Positions 42,742-51,201 of a DNA stretch of 64,000 nt are shown piece by piece. Position numbers and translations under genes: made by a program. Source of the stretch: Saccharibacillus sp. CPCC 101409 (GTDB lineage: Bacteria; Bacillota; Bacilli; Paenibacillales; Paenibacillaceae). The notes under the pieces are model-generated. The model did not search any database and had not been told where the DNA came from. It was given only the letters and a program-made list of their open reading frames with translations. The stretch is from positions 1 through 64,000 of the forward strand of contig NZ_JAULSA010000007.1 of NCBI RefSeq assembly GCF_030518235.1, in the 5' to 3' direction. Position 1 is the stretch's first letter. Each line of letters starts with the position of its first letter.

Positions 42742-45700
42742 ATGAAAAGTAAAGCGGGACTTCGCACGGCTTGGACGTCGGCACATAGATTGGTTCGCCT
42801 CGCGCTGATCCTGGCGATCGTTCCGGGCATGCTGCTCGGAAGCGGCATCAAGTTTGCGCACGCGCAGACTATCGGGGTAAAAGATTGGGATTCGCTGACG
42901 GCGGCTTTTGCAAATGCAGCGAGCGGGGATACGATTGTGCTGGAAGAAGATATTTCAAGAACGAATAGTATACTGACCGTTCCTTTCGGGAAAGATCTGA
43001 CGCTGGACCTTGCGAGATATAATCTGTCGATTGTTAATGATGATAGTTATATTGCGGCGGCAGTTGAAGTACAGCAGGGAGCTTCTTTTACGCTTGAAGC
43101 AAACGGCGGAGGAACGCTGATAGCACAAGGAGGCCATAATTCCGCAGGAATCGGAGGCCGATCAGGTGCTTCAGTCGGGAAGATTATCATCAACGGCGGA
43201 AATGTAACAGCAGCGGGCGGACTTAATGCACCGGGAATCGGCGCAGGTTTTTCAGGCACATACGATGCAATACAAATCCATGCAGGAACAGTGACGGCGA
43301 GCGGAGACATGCATGCTGCGGGAATCGGCACCGGCTTATCCGGATCGGGAAGGACGATCGATGTATCCGGCGGAACTGTGACGGCAAACGGAGGGTCGAA
43401 TGGCGCAGGAATCGGAAGCAGCATGGGCGGATCAATAAGAACAATTAACATATCAGGGGGAACGATAACAGCGGTTGGGGGAGAAGGCGGCGCCGGAATC
43501 GGCGGGGGATACCGGTCGGCACCGGAAACCATAAACATCTCTCAAGCAACGGTAACCGCGATAGGAGGGAACCATGCTGCTGGAATCGGGGGAGGCTATG
43601 GGCGCGAAGGAGGAAATATCTCTATCGCAAGCGGAAATGTCACCGTATCGACAGGAGGAGATTCAAAGGCTTCAGCGATTGGGGCGGGAGCTGGTAGTTC
43701 CAATCCGACATTCTCCCTCAGCAACGCGGGCGCAATTAATATCGCAGCGGGCAAAAGACTGATCGTACCCGTCGGCACAACGGTCACCAACCTGGGAACC
43801 ATCGGCGGCCAGGGGAGTATCCAAAACGACGGAAGCATGATCAATCAGGGCGCAATCGCCGTACCGGTGACGGGCAATCGGTATGCGCTGAAATTCGATG
43901 CGAACGGGCCGGCTGCAACGTTTCCCGAAAAGATCGTGTACGCCAAAACAGCGTCGGCGGGAAATATTAATTTTCCCGTACCGTCGGCTTATGAGGGCTT
44001 CGGCTTTGACGGATGGTATACGGAACGTGCCGGAGGCGTTCGCATTACGGAAGCTTCCGCGCTCGATAAGGACTTGACGCTTTTCGCGCATTGGAAAGAT
44101 CTCACGCCGCCCGCCGCGACGTTAACGCTGGATTCGGATCCGGTTATCAATCGGCCTTTTACCGCGCATGTTACATTCAGCAAGGACGTGACGCGCTTTA
44201 CCGCAGCGGGCGTGTCGGCGGTCGGCGCGGAAGTGCAGGAGTTTGCGGGCAGCGGGAAGACCTACAGCTTTAAAGTGGTTCCGCAGTCCGACGGACCGGT
44301 TACGGTTAGCGTGGCCGCGGGCGCGGCTTACGACGCGGACAACAATCCGAATACGGCTTCTTTGCCGGCAAGCGTGATTTACGATACCGTAAGTCCAACT
44401 GTGGAGTTGACCTCGGAATCGGGAACTCCGACGAACAAGCCTTTTAAAGCGACCGCGAAGTTTAGCGAATCGGTTAAAGGGTTTGGCCTTTCGGAGGTCG
44501 AGGCCGATAACGGCAAACTATCGAACTTCGATACGGTAGACCGCGCGACCTACACGTTTACCGTTACGCCCGATAAGGAAGGCGAAGTTCATGTACGAGT
44601 GCCGGGAGGAACGCTAACGGACGATGCGAACAATGTCGGCGGAGCCTCGAACACTCTGACAGTGGTCTACAACACCAAAGCGCCGAGCATCACGCTGAAT
44701 GGCGATAATCCGATGGCCGCAGCGCTTGGCGGTACCTTCTCCGATCCGGGAGCGGCCGCGCAGGATGCGCTGGGAACACCTTTGACCGACTCGATCGTCG
44801 TGGAAGGAATCGAAGCGGTAGATACGAAGCGCCCGGGCAAATACGAGTTGAATTACCGGGTAACGGACCTGGCGGGCAACGAATCGTCCGAGGTCAAACG
44901 AATCGTGCATGTCATTGATCCTCCGGTCGTAACGCTGCTCGGCGAAGCGGAAATGACGATCAAAGAAGGCGAAGCGTTTATCGATCCTCTGGCGACGGCG
45001 GCGGATGAATTTTACAAAGATTTGACGGATCGGATTCAGGTTGAAGGAACGGTCAATAACCGCGAGCCGGGAACGTATGCGCTGCGCTACACGGTCAAGA
45101 ATCCGCTCGGCCAGACGGGCGAAGCGGTGCGTAAAGTAACGGTCGAGAAAGCGCCTGCGATTCCGCCCGTGCTTCCTCCGGTGAATCCTCCTGTGACCGA
45201 GGTTCCGGCATACTCCGGCCCGGTAAATACCGTGACGACTCCGGAACCGGCGGTGAATCTTCCCGTTCGTTCGACGGCCGGCAGCCTGACCCTTCCGGCC
45301 GGCAGCGCCGGCGAAGTGAGTCTGGGCGCGGATATCCTGCTGAAGATTCCGGCGGGGGCGACGAATCAGCCGATGCAGATCGGGATGCGGGCGCTGGCTT
45401 CTGCGGACAACGGCCTTGCCGCCGAGGCGAAGCCGCTCGGCACGGTCTATGAGCTGACCAAAAGCGTGCCGTCGAACTTCCTGCTTCCGGTTAGCCTGAC
45501 GCTGGCGTTCGATCCGGCGCTGCTGGCGGGCGGCGAGCAGGCGGCGGCGTTCTATCAGACCGAGCCGAATACGCCGTGGGTACGAATCGGCGGAGCGGAT
45601 ACGAAGATCGACGGCGGACGGATCACGGTCGAAGTGAATCACTTTACCCGCTTCGCGGTGCTGGCCGTTAACGACAACCCGGTATCCGAACCGGGCGCGG

Positions 45701-46263
45701 GCAGCGCCGGAACCGGCGAGGCGGCCGTCGAATTCACGGATACGGCCGGGCACTGGGCGGAAAGCGGTATCCGCCAGGCGGCTGCCCGGGGCATCGTCAA
45801 AGGCTATGCGGACGGCACGTTCCGTCCGTCGGGCGCGGTAACGCGCGCGGAGTTCGTCGCGATGCTGGCGCGGACGCTTATCCCTTCGGAAAGCTCCGGC
45901 AAAGAAGCGGCGCTGCCTGCGTTCAAGGATGTCGGCGCGATCCGCGCCTGGGCGAAAAGCGATATCGCGCAGGCGTACGCGCTGGGCTGGATCCAGGGCG
46001 ACGCCGGCGGCGCGTTCCGTCCGAATGCGCCGATCACGCGCGCCGAGATGGCGGTCGTATTGAGCCGGGCGCTGGGACTGCCGGCAGGCGGGCAGGCGAC
46101 AGCCTTCAACGACGCGGCGTCGATTCCGGCCTGGGCGCGTCCGGCGGCGGCGGCTTTGAACGAAGCCGGCCTGATTCAAGGGCGGACAGGCGGGAAGTTT
46201 GCGCCGGGCGAGTCGGCGACGCGCGCGGAAGTCGTGCAGCTGCTGATGAAGGCGAAGCCTTGA
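42742..46263 (+). CDS. S-layer-anchored beta-helix/Ig surface protein (SLH protein 2), 1173 aa
   Basis: Signal peptide ends near KFAHAQT (about residue 42). Residues about 130-330 hold roughly seven ~26-residue glycine-rich repeats with an AGIGG(G) core followed by TINISGGTVTA-like strands, which should stack as a parallel beta-helix. A Listeria/Bacteroides repeat follows (about 370-455), two Ig-like domains (about 455-650), two DUF5011-like domains (about 650-810) and a ZU5-like domain. Three SLH domains occupy the last ~190 residues. From the Ig region on it parallels SLH protein 1. The N-terminal repeat DNA is more AT-rich than the rest. The ATG at 42742 follows GAGAGGGG at a long 11-base spacing. 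Confidence 0.88.
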   Translation: MKSKAGLRTAWTSAHRLVRLALILAIVPGMLLGSGIKFAHAQTIGVKDWDSLTAAFANAASGDTIVLEEDISRTNSILTVPFGKDLTLDLARYNLSIVNDDSYIAAAVEVQQGASFTLEANGGGTLIAQGGHNSAGIGGRSGASVGKIIINGGNVTAAGGLNAPGIGAGFSGTYDAIQIHAGTVTASGDMHAAGIGTGLSGSGRTIDVSGGTVTANGGSNGAGIGSSMGGSIRTINISGGTITAVGGEGGAGIGGGYRSAPETINISQATVTAIGGNHAAGIGGGYGREGGNISIASGNVTVSTGGDSKASAIGAGAGSSNPTFSLSNAGAINIAAGKRLIVPVGTTVTNLGTIGGQGSIQNDGSMINQGAIAVPVTGNRYALKFDANGPAATFPEKIVYAKTASAGNINFPVPSAYEGFGFDGWYTERAGGVRITEASALDKDLTLFAHWKDLTPPAATLTLDSDPVINRPFTAHVTFSKDVTRFTAAGVSAVGAEVQEFAGSGKTYSFKVVPQSDGPVTVSVAAGAAYDADNNPNTASLPASVIYDTVSPTVELTSESGTPTNKPFKATAKFSESVKGFGLSEVEADNGKLSNFDTVDRATYTFTVTPDKEGEVHVRVPGGTLTDDANNVGGASNTLTVVYNTKAPSITLNGDNPMAAALGGTFSDPGAAAQDALGTPLTDSIVVEGIEAVDTKRPGKYELNYRVTDLAGNESSEVKRIVHVIDPPVVTLLGEAEMTIKEGEAFIDPLATAADEFYKDLTDRIQVEGTVNNREPGTYALRYTVKNPLGQTGEAVRKVTVEKAPAIPPVLPPVNPPVTEVPAYSGPVNTVTTPEPAVNLPVRSTAGSLTLPAGSAGEVSLGADILLKIPAGATNQPMQIGMRALASADNGLAAEAKPLGTVYELTKSVPSNFLLPVSLTLAFDPALLAGGEQAAAFYQTEPNTPWVRIGGADTKIDGGRITVEVNHFTRFAVLAVNDNPVSEPGAGSAGTGEAAVEFTDTAGHWAESGIRQAAARGIVKGYADGTFRPSGAVTRAEFVAMLARTLIPSESSGKEAALPAFKDVGAIRAWAKSDIAQAYALGWIQGDAGGAFRPNAPITRAEMAVVLSRALGLPAGGQATAFNDAASIPAWARPAAAALNEAGLIQGRTGGKFAPGESATRAEVVQLLMKAKP

Positions 46264-46317
46264 TCGCCGGAAGCCGAACCTTTCGTTTTCAAACGAAGAT
46301 CCCCCAAAAATGAGCAG

Positions 46318-46373
46318 GCCGTCTCCGATGCCGGGCAAGGGTCGAACCCTACCGCGTCCGGAGACGGCTTTTT
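46318..46373 (+). terminator. Terminator after SLH protein 2
   Basis: GCCGTCTCCG (46318-46327) pairs with CGGAGACGGC (46359-46368), followed by T5. The loop contains a small inner hairpin AGGGT-CGA-ACCCT, which superficially looks like a tRNA T arm. Confidence 0.8.
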
Positions 46374-46447
46374 GGGATACGCGGAAAGAAGCGAAAACAG
46401 GTTCGCCTTTTATGATCGAAATCCGTTCATCCGGGCGCAAACGATGG

Positions 46448-46585
46448 TATAATGAACGAATCGAAAAATCAGGAGAATCTATGGATCCGAGCATCCACTA
46501 CTTTACGAAACTAGGGGCGGGAAATGAGCGATTTTTTTGCAAGACCGGCGACTTATTCTTACCACCTGTATTTGAGTGCGGATAA
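46448..46585 (+). promoter_or_regulatory. TATAAT box and overlapping 34-codon upstream ORF before the TerB gene
   Basis: TATAAT lies at 46448-46453. A good AGGAG site (46471-46475) precedes ATG at 46481, which opens 34 codons ending at 46585. This passes through the TerB gene start at 46524 in another frame. The TerB start itself has only a weak GGGGCGGG site, so it may depend on coupling to this small ORF. Confidence 0.35.
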
Positions 46586-49500
46586 TCAGGGACGGTTCTG
46601 GCTCAGCGCGACCGACGGGGAAGGACCCGTGCTGCTGCGCGACGCCCTGTCCCCGCTGCCGCGATATATACTGCCGGAGTACCGGCTGAACCGGGAAGAA
46701 ACGCCGATCCGGCCTTCGCGGCTGCTTGTCGTGCGCGACACGCTGCTCAAAGCGATCGCACAGGGAGCGGCCGCGGGGCTGCATCTGCATATGAGCGACG
46801 AGGTCGAACTGGCGATGATCGTCGAAGGCGAAGAAGATTTTGCGCTGACGTTCTTTCTGGACGGAGAGCGGACTTCGTTGATCGGCCGTCTGCCCGAGTC
46901 TTTGTATCTGGAGCCCGGCTGGTTCGGGCGCTTCGGCGACCACGGTTACGAACTGATTCACCTGCCGGGCTTCGAGGAAGACGATCTGGACTGGATCGGG
47001 CGGCGGATCGGAGCGGACGAATGGGAAGAACTGCTGACGCGCGCGGTGCCGGATATGCGAGGTCGCGGCGTAATCGTCCGCAGCGAGATCGAATACGAGC
47101 CGGAGCCGGCGGGAAAAGTGGAGATTCCGGACTGCGGCCCGGATTTTGCCGAGGTTCGGGTATCGTACGGCGAACGTGCGCGGAAGATGCCGGAGCTGGA
47201 CGGGTATGTGCTGGTGGAAGGCGGAGCCGCGGCGGATCATGGCGAGCCGATGCAAAGCCCGGCGCTGCGGCTGCGTCCGGCGCCGGAGCCGGGCAAAGTC
47301 CAGCGGCTGCTCGGCTCGGAAAGCGGCGGAACGGTCCGCGGCGACGAACTGGCCGCGTTCGCGCATCTGGTCGAGCGGGACTGGGCTCCGCTCGTGACGG
47401 GAGAGGGCGCGGCGAAGTTCCACGACCTGCACCGGCTCTACGACGCGGCCGACTGGAGCTGGTCGCTCCGCGGCGGCCCCGTCATGGAGCGCGGCGTGGG
47501 CGTCGTGCGCGCCGAGCCCGTGCTGAGCGCGGGCGGGCGGCGCTTTACGGCCGCCGAGCTGACCGGCGCCTGGACGGAGGGGCGCCGGTATCTGCGCTTC
47601 GAGGACGGATGGATCGACCTCGAAGCGCCTGAATTTGCCCGGAGCCTGCGCGAGCACGGCGCGGGCGGAGGGTCCGCCGGCCTGATCTCGGCCGGCTTTT
47701 CTTACCGGCAGCGCCTCGGGCTGCCGGGCGAACGCGCGGCCGGGGAGCTGCCGCTTGAGCTTGAAGGGCCGAAGCGCGCGGAGGCCGGCGAAGAGCGGCC
47801 GGCGCTGGCGCATCTGCGCTACCTGGCCGGCTGGGGCATGAACGGCGGCCTGTACGGCGGAGCCGAGCGGCAGCTGGCGGAGCTGGGGATCTGGGCGGCC
47901 GAGAAGTTGGCCGAAGCGCCGGACTGCCGGCTGCTCGTGGTCGGGCGGCGCGAACTGCTGACGGCGCTGGCCGAAGCGGCCGGTTTGGGCGGAGCGCCGC
48001 TGGTCGGCGACGCGCGGACGGCGGAGGCAGGCGAAACCCGGCCGGAGCCGCAAGGCGAAACGCGGTCGGTTCCCGGAAGCGAATCCGGAACGGCCGGCGG
48101 AGGGCTGCGGAAAGACTCGGGTTCCGGCACGGCTGCCGCCGCACAGGAAACCGACGGCAGCGACGATTCGGATCGTTCGCCAGACGGAGCGGAAGCATCG
48201 GATCAAAGCCCGGCCGATCAAAGCCTCTCCGGCAGCGCCTCGGACCGTGCCGGACGAAGCGGCGGACTGACGCTGCTTCCTTCTTCCCTGCTCCAGCGGA
48301 CCGACTTCGACGAAGTGCTCAAAGCGGATATTCTGCTGATGCTGGAACCGGATATCGCGGTCCGCTCGGACGAGACGAGGCTGTTCAGCCGGCTGGACTC
48401 GGCCGAAGCGAGGCTGCGGATCGCGGTTTATTCGGAAGAAGGCTTTATGCACGACGCGCGGGTGCGGGCGGTGCAAATCCGGCTGTTGAAGCTGTTCGAT
48501 TCGCTGACGCGCGGCGCCCTGCTGCTGGACCCGAACCGGGAGTCCGCGCCGCGGACAAGCGCAAGACCCGCGCTGCGGGATGTGCCGGATCTGCGGCTCG
48601 GTCCGCCTAAGCGCGAAAGCGGCGGCATGGCGGAGTTGTTTCTCGACGGAGAAACGGTCGAACCGGCCGCGAAGCCGGGGCGCGGACTGGCGATTCCGCC
48701 GCGTGCCGGAGAGGCCGCATGGCCGCAGCCGGACCCGCGGGATACGCGCACGTCGAAGCCGGAGCCTTCGTCCGGGCGGCAGCCGGGAAGCGCCGGAAGC
48801 CGCGAAGCGGAAGCGCGCCGCGCGGGCCGCAAGCCGCCGGGCCGCGCTCAAGGCGGCGACGCCCGTCCCGTGCGCCCGGTGCAGCCGCAGTCGGCCGAGC
48901 GGGAGTTCGTCCGGCTCGCGCGCGAGACGGCGGACCGGATCGGGCCGGAAGCGCCGTTTGTGCCGTTTTCCAGCTACTGGCCGACTTACGGGGCAATGAA
49001 GCCGGAGCAGGAGCGATGGTATTTTTATTGGAGAAGCGAATTCCGCGCAGGGCGCAAGCACGAGACGGATCTGTCGTATCTCTTCTTATATATTTACGAA
49101 CTGATTAATGGCATAGGATGGGACGACCCGCGCGCCGGACTGGACGAAATGATTCGCGTCTGGGAAGCGTATCGGGCGCGGTTTCGCCGGCTGGACGGTT
49201 ATATGGGCGATTGGGCGCGCGAGTTTGCGCTCGTGCATGCGCTCGACCTGCCGGATTCGCCGGCGCTGGAGCAGACCGCGGGCCAGCTCAAAGGCGAACT
49301 GCTCGATCTGGAACTGGAAGGACGGTTCGCGGCCGAACCGGTGGACCTGAACTGGGATTTGATCGCGCGGTTATCCGATTACGACGCGGCAGCGGGCCGT
49401 TTCTACAAAGAATCCGGCAAAAAAACGATGCGCCGCGTTGCGCCTCGTATCGTCGCGGCGGTGGACGACTATCTGGTTCGCACGCGCGGCATTCGCCTCA

Positions 49501-50717
49501 CGGGATTGTTCCGCGCGGCCGATAACCGGATTACGGAGCGCTATTTGTTCCGCAGCGCCGTTTACGATCCCGAATTGTACGGCCGGACGTTCCTGGTCCG
49601 CGCGCCGAAGCTCGGTCTGCATGCGCCTCTGCGCCAGTTTATGACGCAGCTGCTGCGCCAGACCGAGAACGAGCTGCGCGCCCGCTTCAAGTTCGGCGGC
49701 CGGCTGCGCGGCATCCAGCTCGACAAAGAGCTGGTCGAAGTCATCGCCGAGGCGGCGGAGCGCGAATTCCTGCCGCCGGAAGAACGCGTGCTGCCCGAAC
49801 CGCCCAAGCGGCCGGAGGTCAAGCTCGATCTGGCCGAACTGGACAAGCTGCGCCGGGACTCGGACGATGTCATGCGCATGCTGACCGGGGACCTGATGAC
49901 CGGCGGCGCGGCCGGGGAACCGGCTGCCCAAAGCGAAGCGAAAAGCGCGGAGCCGGGAGTCGGCGCGCCGCGGCAGCCGGCGGGAAGCATGGAAGAAGAA
50001 ACGCTCGAACAGCTCGAACAGGACGCGGAGTTTGAAGAGTCCGGTTCGTTCGAGCCGGAACGCCATGAGGACGAGCCGGTTCCCGGCGCTCTTTCGTTCG
50101 ATCCGGGCGAAGCCGCGGACGGGCGGGACGGAAACGCGGATGAAGCTGCGCTTCAAGGAGCGCGTCCGGAGTACCGGGCGTCGGCTCCGAACGCGGAGCC
50201 GGACGGCGGACTTGGACAGATGCCGGCGGACACCGGTTCCAATACAGCTGGGGCGGAGGCTGCGGATCGGTTCTCCGACCGGAGCGCCGATCCCGGCGTC
50301 CGGCCGCCGGAAGAAGCGGCTGCGCGATCCGCTGCGGAACAGGCTCCGGACGCTGCGCCTGCGCCGGATGCCGCCGGCGGAGCGCTTTCGTCCGGACAGG
50401 CCGAACCGTCCTCGGCTCCTGCCGCTTCCGCCGGCGAAGCGGCGGCGGACGGCTGGGACGTGTCCGGTCTGGACGACGAGTGGCGGAGCTTCGCCGCGCT
50501 GCTCGGCCCGGCCGAGCGCGGCATGATCCGCGCCGTGCTGCTCGGGCTGAGCGACGCCGAGCGGATGCTTATCGCCGGCGCTTCGGGCGAGCTGCCCGAA
50601 ACGCTGGTCGACCGCATCAACGAAGCGGCGATGGACGCGATCGGCGATCTGCTGATCGACGGCGGCGAAGTGCTGGAAGAATACATCCCGATGCTGGAAG
50701 GGCTGCGCGGAACGTAG
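46524..50717 (+). CDS. TerB-N/TerB-C domain protein of a helicase-linked cassette, 1397 aa
   Basis: Very large cytosolic protein. Residues 1-430 are unassigned beta-rich sequence, and about 500-590 are low complexity (Gly/Ser/Glu). A TerB-N domain is recognised at about 790-1080 from FVPFSSYW-type sequence and WYFYWRSEFRAGRKHETDLSYLFLYIYELINGIG. The C-terminal ~80 residues match TerB-C: WRSFAALLGPAERGMIRAVL and ETLVDRINEAAMDAIGDLLIDGGEVLEEYIP. The core tellurite-resistance TerB fold itself is not seen. TerB-N/C proteins have been linked by comparative genomics to DNA-processing ATPases and helicases, which is what follows here. The start at 46524 is bounded by an in-frame TAG at 46512. Confidence 0.8.
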   Translation: MSDFFARPATYSYHLYLSADNQGRFWLSATDGEGPVLLRDALSPLPRYILPEYRLNREETPIRPSRLLVVRDTLLKAIAQGAAAGLHLHMSDEVELAMIVEGEEDFALTFFLDGERTSLIGRLPESLYLEPGWFGRFGDHGYELIHLPGFEEDDLDWIGRRIGADEWEELLTRAVPDMRGRGVIVRSEIEYEPEPAGKVEIPDCGPDFAEVRVSYGERARKMPELDGYVLVEGGAAADHGEPMQSPALRLRPAPEPGKVQRLLGSESGGTVRGDELAAFAHLVERDWAPLVTGEGAAKFHDLHRLYDAADWSWSLRGGPVMERGVGVVRAEPVLSAGGRRFTAAELTGAWTEGRRYLRFEDGWIDLEAPEFARSLREHGAGGGSAGLISAGFSYRQRLGLPGERAAGELPLELEGPKRAEAGEERPALAHLRYLAGWGMNGGLYGGAERQLAELGIWAAEKLAEAPDCRLLVVGRRELLTALAEAAGLGGAPLVGDARTAEAGETRPEPQGETRSVPGSESGTAGGGLRKDSGSGTAAAAQETDGSDDSDRSPDGAEASDQSPADQSLSGSASDRAGRSGGLTLLPSSLLQRTDFDEVLKADILLMLEPDIAVRSDETRLFSRLDSAEARLRIAVYSEEGFMHDARVRAVQIRLLKLFDSLTRGALLLDPNRESAPRTSARPALRDVPDLRLGPPKRESGGMAELFLDGETVEPAAKPGRGLAIPPRAGEAAWPQPDPRDTRTSKPEPSSGRQPGSAGSREAEARRAGRKPPGRAQGGDARPVRPVQPQSAEREFVRLARETADRIGPEAPFVPFSSYWPTYGAMKPEQERWYFYWRSEFRAGRKHETDLSYLFLYIYELINGIGWDDPRAGLDEMIRVWEAYRARFRRLDGYMGDWAREFALVHALDLPDSPALEQTAGQLKGELLDLELEGRFAAEPVDLNWDLIARLSDYDAAAGRFYKESGKKTMRRVAPRIVAAVDDYLVRTRGIRLTGLFRAADNRITERYLFRSAVYDPELYGRTFLVRAPKLGLHAPLRQFMTQLLRQTENELRARFKFGGRLRGIQLDKELVEVIAEAAEREFLPPEERVLPEPPKRPEVKLDLAELDKLRRDSDDVMRMLTGDLMTGGAAGEPAAQSEAKSAEPGVGAPRQPAGSMEEETLEQLEQDAEFEESGSFEPERHEDEPVPGALSFDPGEAADGRDGNADEAALQGARPEYRASAPNAEPDGGLGQMPADTGSNTAGAEAADRFSDRSADPGVRPPEEAAARSAAEQAPDAAPAPDAAGGALSSGQAEPSSAPAASAGEAAADGWDVSGLDDEWRSFAALLGPAERGMIRAVLLGLSDAERMLIAGASGELPETLVDRINEAAMDAIGDLLIDGGEVLEEYIPMLEGLRGT

Positions 50718-51201
50718 CGGAATGCCTGTATCGTGTCCGGCGAGCGGAAGAACAGGCGCCGGAATTGGAATAAAGCCGGCGCGCGATAATAAAGCGCAAA
50801 AATCCGCTTCGTTTCCGATCAAAAGCCGCCGATGCCTGAATGAGCTGCGAAAATCCATCTTATTTACTTGTTCTCGCTCATTTTGGAGGGAATGAAGACG
50901 GATAAAGTGGATAACTGCATGCTATATGCCGAGTAGGCGAGTAGGCGGAACATTTAGTTGGATTTTTGCATTACATGCGTCGATTTGGCGGACAAGCGGA
51001 GCGTTCAGACGGAGCATTCAAGCGGATTACTGCCGTTCGAGCTGCGCGGGCGAGAGAAATCGGCTTTCGGCCCGGTTCGATCCCTGCTTTCGGTTCCCGA
51101 TCGGGTGGACAAAGGCGACGACGACAGCTTAGAATACAACACGAAAGTATGGGGATGGCAGGGTAAAGACAGGGGCAGGGCAACATTCGGAGGTGACTGA
51201 C
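50718..51201. other. 484-bp gap between the TerB and BrxD-like genes
   Basis: It holds a complete four-box element (50794-50971). A possible promoter, TGGACA (51106-51111) and TAGAAT (51130-51135) with an 18-bp spacer, may serve the BrxD-like and helicase genes. Confidence 0.55.
50794..50971. repeat. Four-box intergenic element, type 3
   Basis: Copies of AAAGTGGAT-N3-TGCAT start at 50794 (reverse), 50846 (reverse), 50904 (forward) and 50956 (forward), steps 52, 58, 52. Copies diverge by a few bases. The same motif and the same step pattern recur at 60955-61131. Confidence 0.75.

Noticed and set aside
46334-46350. tRNA T-arm-like sequence AGGGT-CGA-ACCCT
   Set aside because: No acceptor, D or anticodon arms surround it; it is an inner hairpin of a terminator loop.
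46503-49061. 852-codon minus-strand reading opposite the TerB gene
   Set aside because: The plus strand shows TerB-N and TerB-C motifs; the antisense reading is an effect of high GC at third positions.
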